The position numbers and the translations under genes are program-made. From positions 1-34,791 of the forward strand of contig JAHFDG010000043.1 of NCBI GenBank assembly GCA_023249105.1: a stretch of DNA of 34,791 nt, in the 5' to 3' direction. Positions within the stretch are counted from its first letter, which is position 1. The number at the start of each line of letters is the position of its first letter. This document shows positions 16,010-24,662 of this stretch, in pieces. This stretch comes from Candidatus Methanoperedens sp. GTDB lineage: Archaea > Halobacteriota > Methanosarcinia > Methanosarcinales > Methanoperedenaceae. The notes beneath the pieces are model-generated. The model was given only the letters and a program-made list of their open reading frames with translations, did no database searches and was not told the DNA's origin.

Positions 16010-17017
16010 TTTAGGTGCAAAAATAATATAATAGAGCACAACATTTCTCTTTTTGCTCAGAATATAAAATGAGTATCAGAGAATACAATTATTAAAAAAA
16101 TACACCAACAAAAATAAATTATCTCATAAAAATCAACTATAATTAACAATCAAGTTCCCTTGCAGGATGTATGCCACCGAGAATCTCACTATCCATAGAA
16201 AGATTATTTCTGAATGCTGAATTAACTTTACCTACAAAATGATTATATCTTTTTTCAAAATCGTCATAATGCCCCATGGCTATTCTCCAATTCTCCTTCA
16301 AATTTGGTTTTATTTGGGCTTGTGGCTTTTCATTCTTAATTTCTTTAATAATTTTTAATTGTTTTGTAACACTTTCTTCATAGTATTCATTGACGATTGC
16401 TTCATATTCTCTCAAGAGGTGTCCAAAAACAGAAGCATCTTTTCCAATTAGGAAATGATACCATTTTCCTTTAAAACGATTGTACCAAGGAATCCAAAAG
16501 CGAAAATGTACTCTTATCACTTCTAAGTTAGGTTCTTGGAGCTTTTTAAAATCATCACCTTGTCTTAAATCATTGATAACATTGTGGAACGTTTGATACC
16601 TATATTGCCCGCCTTCACCTGTTGCCTGCGATTGAATAAAATGAAACTTGCCAACATAATCATCATTTTTAAATTCTTCAAAAAATTTTTTTGCCAATCT
16701 TCTTTCTAATAAATTCCTATAAAGTTTTGATAATTTTTCGGAAATATCAGTAATATATAATAATATAAATAACTGAATAATCAAAAGAATATAAGCAAGA
16801 ACAATAGCCCATTCAGGTAATTGTGCATATGTAAAAAGAATAGAAGAAAAAATTGCAGCTAATGAAGCGATTATTGCAGCAGCGATTGTATTATCTTTCT
16901 TTTGAGTCATATAACATCTATGAATTTATATCTTACTATTTCAGTATATCTCTTCCTACTGTTATTTGCTTCTTTGCACTCAAATCCTATAATTTTCTTT
17001 AGCTAATTTAGGTGCAA
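16010..17017. repeat. 11-bp direct repeats flanking a membrane-protein gene
   Basis: TTTAGGTGCAA occurs at 16010-16020 and at 17007-17017. Both copies are followed within a few bases by a TGCAAAA or GCAAAA word, and an inverted TTGCACC lies at 15980-15986. The pair brackets the AT-rich gene at 16143-16910. This could be an insertion footprint or a regulatory motif. Confidence 0.35.
16143..16910 (-). CDS. Hypothetical two-helix membrane protein
   Basis: I recognise no family. The 255-residue protein has two adjacent membrane helices (about 9-27 and 33-53). A 200-residue cytoplasmic part follows, rich in aromatic and charged residues, with a patch HFRFWIPWYNRFKGKWYHFL (about 134-153). A coiled-coil-like stretch (about 166-205) is also present. 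Base composition is markedly more AT-rich than the neighbouring genes, and 11-bp direct repeats lie on either side, so recent acquisition is likely. Two TM helices plus a cytosolic domain occur in defence effectors, but nothing specific supports that here. Confidence 0.65.
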   Translation of the reverse strand: MTQKKDNTIAAAIIASLAAIFSSILFTYAQLPEWAIVLAYILLIIQLFILLYITDISEKLSKLYRNLLERRLAKKFFEEFKNDDYVGKFHFIQSQATGEGGQYRYQTFHNVINDLRQGDDFKKLQEPNLEVIRVHFRFWIPWYNRFKGKWYHFLIGKDASVFGHLLREYEAIVNEYYEESVTKQLKIIKEIKNEKPQAQIKPNLKENWRIAMGHYDDFEKRYNHFVGKVNSAFRNNLSMDSEILGGIHPARELDC

Positions 17018-17050
17018 GTGCGACTTTTAGTGCAAAACTTTGCTAGCACG

Positions 17051-18190
17051 TTAAAACAACCCTATATTGCTCTTCCTGACCACTTCATCGTAATTCCTGA
17101 TCCCCAATATTTTCTCTATCATATCAGAATGCTTTCCCTTGATTTTATCGAGCTCGGATGATGAATAATCCGTGATGCCTTTTGCAAATACCGCGCCCTC
17201 GCTCTCTATCTCGATAATATCTCCCCTCTCGAATACACCTGCAACCTCGATAATCCCGGAAGGCAAAAGCCCTCTTTTTTTCCTGACAGCCTCACCGGCG
17301 CCTTTATCAACGATGAGCTTACCGCTTGTCTTTGAAAGGATTATCCAGCGCGTCCTGTTCTTGTATTTCCCGTCCCTGGCAAGGAACAGCGTCCCGATAT
17401 CCTCTCCATCCATGATTTTCATAACAACATCCTGAATGGCGCTATTTGCTATCACCATGTGGCAGCCTGCCATGGATGTTATCCTGGCAGCCTCAATCTT
17501 TGTCCTCATTCCGCCCACGCCTTTCATGCTGGTCGGGCTTCCGCCGTAGCTCTCAATTTCTGGTGTGATTTTTTCTATGGTGCTTATGAGCTTTGCATCC
17601 TCATTTTTCTTGGGATTCTTGTCATAAAGCCCGTCAATATCGGATAAAAGGATAAGGAGTTCTGCCTCAACCTTGCTTGCAACCATTGCGGAGAGCTTGT
17701 CGTTATCGCCGAAGGTCGCCTCTATTTCATGGACACATATCGGGTCGTTTTCATTGATTATAGGAACGACACCTGCATCCAGTAAAGCCGAAATGCTGTT
17801 TCGGAGGTTAAGATACGTCATCCTGTTCGAGAATGCTTCATATGTAAGCAGAATCTGCGCCACCTTCAGGTCATGCTTATTGAATGCCAACATCCATTCC
17901 TGCATCAGGATATTCTGCCCCACGGCGGCGGCGGCCTGACGCAGCGGTATCTCACGAGGTCGCTCTTTTATTTTTAGCTCCCCGCACCCTATCCCTATGG
18001 CGCCTGAACTTACTATTATCACAATTTTCCCGGCGTCCCTCAATCTTGCAACCTGCGCTGCTATATCTTCTGTCAATCGCCTGTTAAAACTGCCATCCTC
18101 TCTGGAAAGGGACGATGTCCCTATTTTCAGGACAATCCTTTTGACATCCTTAAAAAGCTCTTTCCTGTCAATAGTTTTAGTGGATTCCAT
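17051..18190 (-). CDS. proB: Glutamate 5-kinase with PUA domain
   Basis: ProB phosphorylates glutamate, the first step of proline synthesis. The 379-residue protein has the amino-acid-kinase domain: VLKIGTSSL at the ATP site, VIIVSSGAIGIG, INENDPIC and TFGDNDKLSAMVA at the glutamate site, and GVGGMRTKIEAA. A C-terminal PUA domain spans about 283-360. The start at 18190 (MESTK) is chosen because the proA stop is one base away, so translation is coupled. An in-frame ATG at 18226 would overlap proA. No proC is present in the window. Confidence 0.95.
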   Translation of the reverse strand: MESTKTIDRKELFKDVKRIVLKIGTSSLSREDGSFNRRLTEDIAAQVARLRDAGKIVIIVSSGAIGIGCGELKIKERPREIPLRQAAAAVGQNILMQEWMLAFNKHDLKVAQILLTYEAFSNRMTYLNLRNSISALLDAGVVPIINENDPICVHEIEATFGDNDKLSAMVASKVEAELLILLSDIDGLYDKNPKKNEDAKLISTIEKITPEIESYGGSPTSMKGVGGMRTKIEAARITSMAGCHMVIANSAIQDVVMKIMDGEDIGTLFLARDGKYKNRTRWIILSKTSGKLIVDKGAGEAVRKKRGLLPSGIIEVAGVFERGDIIEIESEGAVFAKGITDYSSSELDKIKGKHSDMIEKILGIRNYDEVVRKSNIGLF

Positions 18191-18191
18191 C

Positions 18192-19547
18192 TCATCCCTT
18201 ACCCATTTTGTCAGCAAGGCTTGCATTTAGCTTTTTATGCGTATATTTCCTTGCGTTCTTTCCGACATAATCAGCCACTTTATGCCCGTTCCCGATGAGT
18301 GCATATTTGTATATCAGGAGCCCTTCCATCCCGACCGGGCCGCGGGCATGGATTTTGTTGGTGCTGATACCCACTTCGGCACCTTTACCGTAACGGAACC
18401 CGTCTGCAAAGCGCGTGGATGCATTCCACATCACGCTGGATGAATCCACAAGGTCAATGAACCTGCCTGCATTGCTTTTATCACCGGTCACAATGGCATC
18501 TGTATGGTGGGAACCGTATTTGTTGACATGGTCTATAGCCTCATCCAGCGAATCCACTATTTTTATGGAGAGGATAAGGTCATTGTACTCCGTTTTCCAG
18601 TCATCTTCCGTGGCATGAAGCAGGGCTTTTAAGAAACCCATTTTTTTTAATAGCGCAAATGAGCGCTCATCGCACCGAAGTTCCACACCTGTCTCGTTGT
18701 ATCTCTTTCCCATCTCAGGAAGGAATTTTTCCGCAATTTCCTTATGCACAAGCAGGGTTTCCATGGCGTTGCAGACCGCGGGGTACTGGACTTTGGCATC
18801 ATAACATACATCGAGCGCCGTATTCATATCAGCCTCGTTGTCCACGTACACATGGCAAATACCCGCAGAATGACCAAGCACAGGAATCCGCGTGTTGTCC
18901 TGGATGTATTTCACGAACTCGTTTGAGCCCCTGGGAATGATGAGGTTTATGTAATCATCGAGTTTTAGCATCTCGTTTACTTCTTCCCGTGTCTCCATGA
19001 GCGCGAATGCTCCCGCCGGCATGCCTTCCGTGCCTTCGATGGCGTTCACGAGCACATCGAAGATAGTCCTGTTTGAGTGCGCCGCCTCGCTTCCACCTTT
19101 GAAGATGGTGGCATTCCCACTCTTTAAGCACAGCGACATAATCTGCGGGACGACATCGGGGCGGGATTCGAAAATGACGCCGATTAATCCAATCGGACAG
19201 CTTACCTGGTAAAGCTCAAGACCGCTGTCAAGTTCGAGGGCGGAAATTGTCTTCCCTACCGGGTCTTCGAATTTGATGACGTCTTTTATTCCCGCAATCA
19301 TCTCGTCTATTTTTAGGTCATCGACTTTCAGCCTTTTGAGGAGGGCTTTTGAGAGCCTGCCTGCTTCTACGAGCTTTTCAGCAGCCGCGAGGTCTTTCTT
19401 GTTAGCTGAGATGAGCTTTTCCCTGTTTGAGACCAGAGCCTGTGCCATTGCTGCGAGGGCGCTGTTCTTGATGGCGCCGGGCACGCTGGCTAGGGAGATG
19501 GAGGCGCTTTTTGCGAGGTTGACTTTGGTGAGGAGTGGGGTGGACAT
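18192..19547 (-). CDS. proA: Gamma-glutamyl phosphate reductase
   Basis: ProA reduces gamma-glutamyl phosphate to glutamate semialdehyde with NADPH, the second step of proline synthesis. The 451-residue aldehyde-dehydrogenase-fold protein has FESRPDVVPQI, the NATIFKGGSEAAHSN cofactor region, and the catalytic Cys in VQYPAVCNAMETLL (about residue 260). A long C-terminal extension, RKYTHKKLNASLADKMGKG, follows the usual end. It is first in the proA-proB operon, one base before proB. Confidence 0.96.
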   Translation of the reverse strand: MSTPLLTKVNLAKSASISLASVPGAIKNSALAAMAQALVSNREKLISANKKDLAAAEKLVEAGRLSKALLKRLKVDDLKIDEMIAGIKDVIKFEDPVGKTISALELDSGLELYQVSCPIGLIGVIFESRPDVVPQIMSLCLKSGNATIFKGGSEAAHSNRTIFDVLVNAIEGTEGMPAGAFALMETREEVNEMLKLDDYINLIIPRGSNEFVKYIQDNTRIPVLGHSAGICHVYVDNEADMNTALDVCYDAKVQYPAVCNAMETLLVHKEIAEKFLPEMGKRYNETGVELRCDERSFALLKKMGFLKALLHATEDDWKTEYNDLILSIKIVDSLDEAIDHVNKYGSHHTDAIVTGDKSNAGRFIDLVDSSSVMWNASTRFADGFRYGKGAEVGISTNKIHARGPVGMEGLLIYKYALIGNGHKVADYVGKNARKYTHKKLNASLADKMGKG

Positions 19548-19703
19548 GTTAGGTCTTATTAATATTCTGGGGTCTTTTACATCATTTTAGTTTTTATAGA
19601 TATGGTTTTTGCTCGTCAGACTAAATTCGAGATAAATGTATCTTTTTTGATAATCAATAACAAATAAATATAAATAGTATCGGTCAATACATCGAACAAT
19701 TTT

Positions 19704-20258
19704 ATGACACGGGGACCAGAAACAACAAATTTGGGAAATAGATTGACTCAAAAGTTAAAGAAAGTCGATAATAGTTTGAAAGTTTATGTCGGACATGGTA
19801 AGCTAAGCCAATCTAAAAAAGTTCAAGGATTTATGTCTGAGGAAATTGATAATGGGACAAAAGTTGCAGAAATCGATATAATTATTGCAAAATCTAATAA
19901 AAACGTCCTATTTCTTGTTGAAATCGAAGAATCAAGAGCGCCTCCTAAAAAAATTTTGGGGGATATTTTTTCAATACTTTTTTGTGATGGCATTCAAGTA
20001 GATAAACAAATATATTCCCTAAATTCCCAAACTAAAGTCTTAGTTGGTACACATTATAATTCTGATGGTAAAAAAGCTTCACAATTCGAATTAATTAATG
20101 AAAGAATTGGACTGTTTACCAATCCGAAGGGGCCTTTAGGTATTAATTGTATTCAATTTATTTATGAAGAAAATCTTTCTAAAACGATAGATAAAATTGA
20201 AAGGATGATTATTGACGAAATTACCAAGTCTGCACATAAGCAGAAACCACCTGCATAA
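19704..20258 (+). CDS. Hypothetical protein, possible PD-(D/E)xK nuclease fold
   Basis: I recognise no named family. In this 184-residue protein the segment VAEIDIIIAKSNKNVLFLVEIEES (D58, then E73-x-E75) resembles the D...ExK core of restriction-endonuclease-like folds, with Glu in place of the usual Lys and Lys residues soon after at 82-83. A hydrophobic strand and helix (DIFSILFCDGIQVD) follows. The gene is AT-rich and monocistronic, with an AATAAATATAAATAG promoter-like stretch about 30 nt upstream of the ATG. It lies between core genes and a decayed toxin locus, so a mobile or defence origin is plausible but unproven. Confidence 0.6.
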   Translation: MTRGPETTNLGNRLTQKLKKVDNSLKVYVGHGKLSQSKKVQGFMSEEIDNGTKVAEIDIIIAKSNKNVLFLVEIEESRAPPKKILGDIFSILFCDGIQVDKQIYSLNSQTKVLVGTHYNSDGKKASQFELINERIGLFTNPKGPLGINCIQFIYEENLSKTIDKIERMIIDEITKSAHKQKPPA

Positions 20259-20290
20259 GCCATGAGTTACTGCGAATCAAAAAAGAGAAA

Positions 20291-20458
20291 TCACATATTT
20301 ACAGTCCGAACTCTGCCTTTCGATTTTTTTGGAGGATAGCGAACAGACCTCAAATGCACATCTATAGGGCCTTCCCAGCCTTTTAATTTATCCGGATCCT
20401 CGTCAATAAGCTTAAGAAGCTCATCCTCATCTTTTGCTTCATATCTCTTCGCTTTCAT
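20291..20458 (-). CDS. Small putative antitoxin, 55 residues
   Basis: A short frame encodes MKAKRYEAKDEDELLKLIDE and continues with a helix and the basic motif VRYPPKKSKGRVRTV. Its ATG lies six bases after the stop of the frame-shifted toxin remnant, the usual toxin-antitoxin spacing. I recognise no named antitoxin family. The frame is intact although the toxin is broken, consistent with selection to keep an antitoxin or with recent decay. Confidence 0.6.
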   Translation of the reverse strand: MKAKRYEAKDEDELLKLIDEDPDKLKGWEGPIDVHLRSVRYPPKKSKGRVRTVNM

Positions 20459-20464
20459 AATATT

Positions 20465-20665
20465 CACTTCGCTTTGTTATAATATATCTCTTTGTATTCG
20501 GAAGCCGGTCTTGCGCTGAATACTTTGAGCTCGCTGCTTCCTGACGGTACTGCAATAACCATTATCAATCTTACCTTTGAAAATTTGCTCTATTTCATAA
20601 TCTTTTATCCCATGTTTGAAAGCATGCCCATCAAATTCCAAATACAAGTTCTTCCAGTTGACCAT
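20465..20665 (-). pseudogene. Frameshifted toxin gene (BrnT/DUF4258-like)
   Basis: The frame from ATG 20665 encodes MVNWKNLYLEFDGHAFKHGI and then KDYEIEQIFKGK, the N-terminal part of a small RelE-fold-like toxin. In this frame the rest becomes a basic nonsense-like sequence. One register over, the DNA reads IAVPSGSSELKVFSARPASE followed by YKEIYYNKAK and a stop at 20465-20467. That is the typical FSARPAS...E.Y end of such toxins. The shift must lie between about 20556 and 20580. The segment between the two halves is also shorter than in relatives. A real lesion or a sequencing error would both explain it. Confidence 0.6.
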
Positions 20666-20906
20666 AACCTCTGCACATGGCAAAATATCTGGGATGATTA
20701 AAATCATTTTCGTAAGCGCGGTGAAAGTGAGTTGTGCACGCGTCCAAACACCACATTGAAAATCATCCCGCAATATTTAAATAAAGGAAACACCCTTCCG
20801 TTTCCGAGCGTTTTTGAGAGAACGCGAAAAAACTGTTACAATGTATGGAGAAGAACCGTAAAAAAAACAGACAGTGTCTTCTTCAAAAACCCAACTTGGA
20901 GGAAAT

Positions 20907-22496
20907 ATGAATCTTAGACAACCAAATGCGAATGAAGCGACGCAGACCTTTAATCGCTCAAAAAGCGTATCCCCGATGTCAGGGATATGTACCAGATGTA
21001 TAGACGGTTGCCGCGGCAACTGCGAAATCTTCAAATCCTCGTTCAGGGGACGTGAAGTGATTTATCCCGGGCCCTTCGGAAATATAACCGCAGGCGCAGA
21101 CAAAAACTACCCGGTGGATTACTCCCACCTGAACATACAGGGCTACGCAGTGGGAGCATGGGGATTACCTGAAGGAGAAGACCCGAATCCTGATACGGCG
21201 ATATTCCCGCGAGTGAACACAGAGACAGAATACGGCTGGGATAAGAAAGTCCGCATGAAAGTGCCGATTTTCACAGGTGCGCTCGGCTCCACTGAAATCG
21301 CACGCAAGAACTGGGAACACTTCGCGGCAGGCGCTGCAATCTCAGGGATAACGCTCGTATGCGGTGAGAACGTGTGCGGCATCGACCCCGGGCTTGTGCT
21401 TGACAGCAACAAGAAGATTAAGAGCTCACCTGAAATGGACCGCAGGATAACCACTTACAAGAAATACCAGGAAGACTATGGTGAAATCCTTGTACAGATG
21501 AATGTGGAAGATACGAGGCTCGGCGTTGCTGAATACGTCTCTTCAAAGCATAACCTGGACACAATCGAGCTTAAATGGGGACAGGGCGCAAAATGCATAG
21601 GCGGCGAGATAAAAGTCAACAGCATCGAGCGCGCGGTTGAACTTAAGAAACGGGGATATATCGTTACACCCGACCCGACAGACCCTGCGGTAAAGGTTGC
21701 ATACAAGGAAGGAGCTATAAAGGAATTTGAGCGGCACTCAAGACTTGGATTCGTCACAAAAGAAGGATTCATGGAAGAGGTGGACCGCTTGCGTGACCTT
21801 GGTTTCAAGAGAGTTACACTGAAGACCGGCGCTTATTCAATGGTTGAAGCTGCAATGGCAATGAAATACTGCTCCGAAGCAAAAATCGACCTGCTCACTA
21901 TAGACGGCGCGCCTGGCGGCACTGGCATGAGTCCCTGGCCCATGATGGAAGAATGGGGTATCCCGACATTCTATCTCCAGTCGCTTATCTATGAGTTCGC
22001 AGAAAAGATGAGCAAGAAAGGCATGAGAGTTCCAGACCTTGCCATGGCAGGCGGCTTCTCAAGTGAGGACGGCGTGTATAAGGCGCTGGCAATGGGCGCG
22101 CCATACTTCAAGGCCGTATGCATGGGAAGGGCATTGATGATACCCGGTTTCGTGGGTAAGAATATCGGACAGTGGATAAAAGACGGCGATTTGCCCAAGA
22201 CGGTTTCCGAGTTCGGAAGCAGACCTGAGGAAATATTCGTTTGCTATGAGGAACTTGCACAGCGCTTTGGCAGTGACATAAAGAACATCCCGCTCGGGGC
22301 AATCGGTATTTACACCTATGCCCAGAAGTTCAGGACAGGCTTGCAGCAACTGATGGCAGGCTCGCGCAGGTTCAATATTTCGACTATCGGGCGCCAGGAT
22401 GTCATGGCTCTGACAGAGGATGCTTCAAAGGTTTCTGGAATACCTTATGTGATGAATGCTTATCGCGAGACGGCAGAAGCAATACTGGATGAGTAA
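20907..22496 (+). CDS. FMN-binding glutamate synthase-family protein
   Basis: This 529-residue protein is the stand-alone archaeal homologue of the FMN domain of glutamate synthase (GltB). An N-terminal Cys cluster (SGICTRCIDGCRGNCEIF, about 25-42) is followed by the TIM-barrel domain. That contains ELKWGQGAKCIGGEIK, the LLTIDGAPGGTGMSPWPMM loop and the FMN-phosphate region AGGFSSEDGVYKALAMGA. ATG at 20907 is chosen for its GGAGGAAAT site; an in-frame start at 20874 has none. Close relatives occur in methanogens. Glutamate formation is presumed from homology, since no amidotransferase domain is present. Confidence 0.9.
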   Translation: MNLRQPNANEATQTFNRSKSVSPMSGICTRCIDGCRGNCEIFKSSFRGREVIYPGPFGNITAGADKNYPVDYSHLNIQGYAVGAWGLPEGEDPNPDTAIFPRVNTETEYGWDKKVRMKVPIFTGALGSTEIARKNWEHFAAGAAISGITLVCGENVCGIDPGLVLDSNKKIKSSPEMDRRITTYKKYQEDYGEILVQMNVEDTRLGVAEYVSSKHNLDTIELKWGQGAKCIGGEIKVNSIERAVELKKRGYIVTPDPTDPAVKVAYKEGAIKEFERHSRLGFVTKEGFMEEVDRLRDLGFKRVTLKTGAYSMVEAAMAMKYCSEAKIDLLTIDGAPGGTGMSPWPMMEEWGIPTFYLQSLIYEFAEKMSKKGMRVPDLAMAGGFSSEDGVYKALAMGAPYFKAVCMGRALMIPGFVGKNIGQWIKDGDLPKTVSEFGSRPEEIFVCYEELAQRFGSDIKNIPLGAIGIYTYAQKFRTGLQQLMAGSRRFNISTIGRQDVMALTEDASKVSGIPYVMNAYRETAEAILDE

Positions 22497-22545
22497 AGAA
22501 AGGGAATTAATGGCTTTACGAAAGTAGAGCCTTTCTTTTTTTTGA
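22495..22545 (+). terminator. Intrinsic-type terminator with GAAA tetraloop
   Basis: GGCTTTAC (22512-22519) pairs with GTAGAGCC (22524-22531, one G-T wobble) around a GAAA loop. It is followed by TTTC and eight Ts. An outer pair AAAGAAAGG (22495-22503) and CCTTTCTTT (22530-22538) is also perfect, so two alternative hairpins are possible. It lies directly after the glutamate-synthase-like gene. Confidence 0.65.
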
Positions 22546-22559
22546 TTTTAAGTTGTGGT

Positions 22560-22612
22560 CAAGGACTCCCGACAAATTTCGGGGGCATCATCGGGATGCT
22601 CAAGGATTCTAT
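22560..22612. repeat. Two small hairpins within a TCAAGGA direct repeat
   Basis: CCCGA and TCGGG form one mini-hairpin and GCATC and GATGC a second. The word TCAAGGA stands on both sides (about 22559 and 22599). This looks like a small intergenic repeat element of unknown function. Confidence 0.35.
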
Positions 22613-22703
22613 AATTCTTTTGTTTCTTGGTGTATGATATTCAATTCAGGCGCATTAATATAGATATAATTTCAAATAAATTTTAAATCATAAGTAACAA
22701 TTC

Positions 22704-23312
22704 TTATTTGTCAGTAATTCTTAGAATTTCTTCAATAATGTTTTGAACTTGGGTTGATGGGTTGCTTTCAACACTGATTAATTCCACTCCGTTTGTTTCA
22801 TGTATTTTTATTAATTTTTTTGTGTTTTCAATTGCTGTTGCCCTTTTTTCTAATAAAATATCATAAATGTCTATATTCTTGTCATAGGTAGGTATGTGTT
22901 CTTTTAATTTCTCTATTACTTCGGAACGCGTTACGTTGGAAACGATGAAGGAAAAATGCAAAAGAAACCACAATTCAAAATTGGGGTTCGACAGACATAT
23001 TTTAATGTCTTTTCCTGCAATTTTACGGGCTTTTGACATATCTTCATTTGTATTTTCATCACAATCAAAAACGCACCAAATGGCATCCCCATTTTTTAAA
23101 TCTAATGCCTCTTTTTTAATTTGCTCTCTTGAAAATTTTGCAAGGTTAATCGGATCCGTACATCTTGAGTTAGGCGTCTCAATTCTTAAATTAGAATGTC
23201 TTGTTTTATATCTATTAAAATATATCCTTTCTGTTTTTTCTCCCTCACAGACGATTACAAATACTTTGCGTGGTATTCTCACTCTTAATTTTCTTCGTTT
23301 GTAACCACTCAT
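22704..23312 (-). CDS. RloB-family TOPRIM-like nuclease (AbiLii-like)
   Basis: RloB-domain proteins are the partner of an AAA-type ATPase in abortive-infection systems such as AbiL. In this 202-residue protein the TOPRIM-like acids are visible: E23 in FVIVCEGEKTE and D83-x-D85 in WCVFDCDEN. The RloB hallmark NPNFELWFLLHF is at about 109-120. A nuclease activity is inferred from the fold. The start at 23312 (MSGYK) is one base from the ATPase stop, so expression is coupled. The AT-rich composition contrasts with the neighbouring core genes. Confidence 0.88.
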   Translation of the reverse strand: MSGYKRRKLRVRIPRKVFVIVCEGEKTERIYFNRYKTRHSNLRIETPNSRCTDPINLAKFSREQIKKEALDLKNGDAIWCVFDCDENTNEDMSKARKIAGKDIKICLSNPNFELWFLLHFSFIVSNVTRSEVIEKLKEHIPTYDKNIDIYDILLEKRATAIENTKKLIKIHETNGVELISVESNPSTQVQNIIEEILRITDK

Positions 23313-23313
23313 C

Positions 23314-24591
23314 TTAAAATATCCTTTCATCTTTAATAAAGGGTATAGCTCCATATCTTCCTGCAAGATACCCTTTTTGAATATTTTTATCTTTGCGTGG
23401 ACTAAATTCTACGAGAGAATAAAGGTCTGTACTTCCAACACTTGGATTTTTTTCAGTAAACCAGAATTGATCCCTTCTGAATAAATCTAGATCAAGCAAA
23501 TTAGTATTGTGTGTTGTAAATATTAACTGGGCATTACTTCTATTTTGAATTGGATTATGAAATAATTTTATTAAAAAAACATTTAGTGAATAATGTAATT
23601 TAGTATCCAATTCATCTATAATCAGTACACGACCATTTTTTAAAACATCTATCCAAGGGCCGATTAATGCAAATAATCTTTTTGTTCCTTCAGACTCTTC
23701 ATTAAAATTAAATTCAACTTTCAACTCATCGCCTTTTTCATTAAGGACTTTATGAATTGTTTTAATGTCTATTTTTTCGAGATCCCCACCTTTATCACTC
23801 ACTAAAAACTTTAGTTGTTTTTGAATCATGACAGGAATTTCATCGATTGAAATTTTTTCATAGGAAGCAATAATATCATCAATTCCCAAATCAGCTTCTA
23901 AGAGGGCTTTCAATATAAGTTCTTTAAATTCTTTATCTTTATTAAGTGATCTAGCGGTATAATCAATTAGTTGAGGATGATCCGTTGCGCCTATAACTGT
24001 TAAAGTATCTTTAAACCAATCAAAGGCTTCAGATGTTTTCTTATAATTCAATTGAGTTGAACTTGATAGATAAAGGACGTTATCTAAAGTTTTTTCAGAT
24101 AAAAATTTTTGTTCTTTTTTATCGATTGTAAATTTGTAATGATTAGTGTCCTTTCTTTCAAAAATTACTGATTTCCGGTCTTCTGGATAATAATATAAAT
24201 ATTCATCAATAATTTTTTCATTAGTAAAAGCCACTCCATATACGTATTTAATGTTGTTTTTAATAAAAACAATTTTGAATTTAGTTGGTTTAGAGAGATA
24301 TTTTTCATCGAGTTTAAATGGAGAATAACTTATTTCAGTCCCTTTTTGAAATGTATGTGACATCATTACCAAATTTTTTAAAGAATTAAATGCTGAAACC
24401 ACATTGCTCTTACCAGAAGCATTTGCTCCATACAATACTGCACTTCTTAATAGCTTATCTTTTTTTAAGACTTCTGTTGTAATTAAATTATTATCCAACG
24501 ATTTATCGGGAGAAGCTACTAAACTTAAAGTGACTTCATCCTTAATAGATCGAAAATTTTCCAAACTAAATTCAATTAACATTTGATTCAT
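23314..24591 (-). CDS. AAA15/AAA21-type ATPase of an RloB defence pair
   Basis: This 425-residue ABC-like ATPase begins LIEFSLENFRSIKDEVTLSL. Walker A is GANASGKS (55-62), a signature-like NEESEGTKRLF is at 297-307, Walker B VLIIDELD is at 322-329, and the H-loop FTTHNTNLL is at 358-366. Such ATPases act as sensors that control a linked effector, here RloB. The gene opens a two-gene AT-rich unit whose predicted promoter contains a perfect palindrome. An in-frame ATG at 24582 is an alternative start. AbiL or a PARIS-like arrangement is the nearest description. Confidence 0.88.
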   Translation of the reverse strand: MNQMLIEFSLENFRSIKDEVTLSLVASPDKSLDNNLITTEVLKKDKLLRSAVLYGANASGKSNVVSAFNSLKNLVMMSHTFQKGTEISYSPFKLDEKYLSKPTKFKIVFIKNNIKYVYGVAFTNEKIIDEYLYYYPEDRKSVIFERKDTNHYKFTIDKKEQKFLSEKTLDNVLYLSSSTQLNYKKTSEAFDWFKDTLTVIGATDHPQLIDYTARSLNKDKEFKELILKALLEADLGIDDIIASYEKISIDEIPVMIQKQLKFLVSDKGGDLEKIDIKTIHKVLNEKGDELKVEFNFNEESEGTKRLFALIGPWIDVLKNGRVLIIDELDTKLHYSLNVFLIKLFHNPIQNRSNAQLIFTTHNTNLLDLDLFRRDQFWFTEKNPSVGSTDLYSLVEFSPRKDKNIQKGYLAGRYGAIPFIKDERIF

Positions 24592-24612
24592 CCAGATTAT
24601 TAAATTAATATT

Positions 24613-24631
24613 TTTGTGACAATTTCACAAA
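24613..24631. promoter_or_regulatory. Palindromic operator candidate of the ATPase-RloB unit
   Basis: TTTGTGA (24613-24619) and TCACAAA (24625-24631) form a perfect 7-bp inverted repeat with a 5-bp spacer, a typical dimeric-repressor site. It lies 22-40 bp before the ATPase start, at the predicted transcription start. Confidence 0.55.
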
Positions 24632-24653
24632 TATTCGTATCTAAGTTAAAATA

Positions 24654-24662
24654 GTATATAAA
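24654..24662 (-). promoter_or_regulatory. TATA box of the ATPase-RloB unit
   Basis: The minus strand reads TTTATATAC. Transcription would begin about 25 nt downstream, near 24632, beside the palindrome. Confidence 0.55.

Noticed and set aside
20732-20917. A 61-codon plus-strand frame before the glutamate-synthase-like gene
   Set aside because: It overlaps the next gene out of frame, has no ribosome-binding site, and lies in a leader region; no family pattern is seen.
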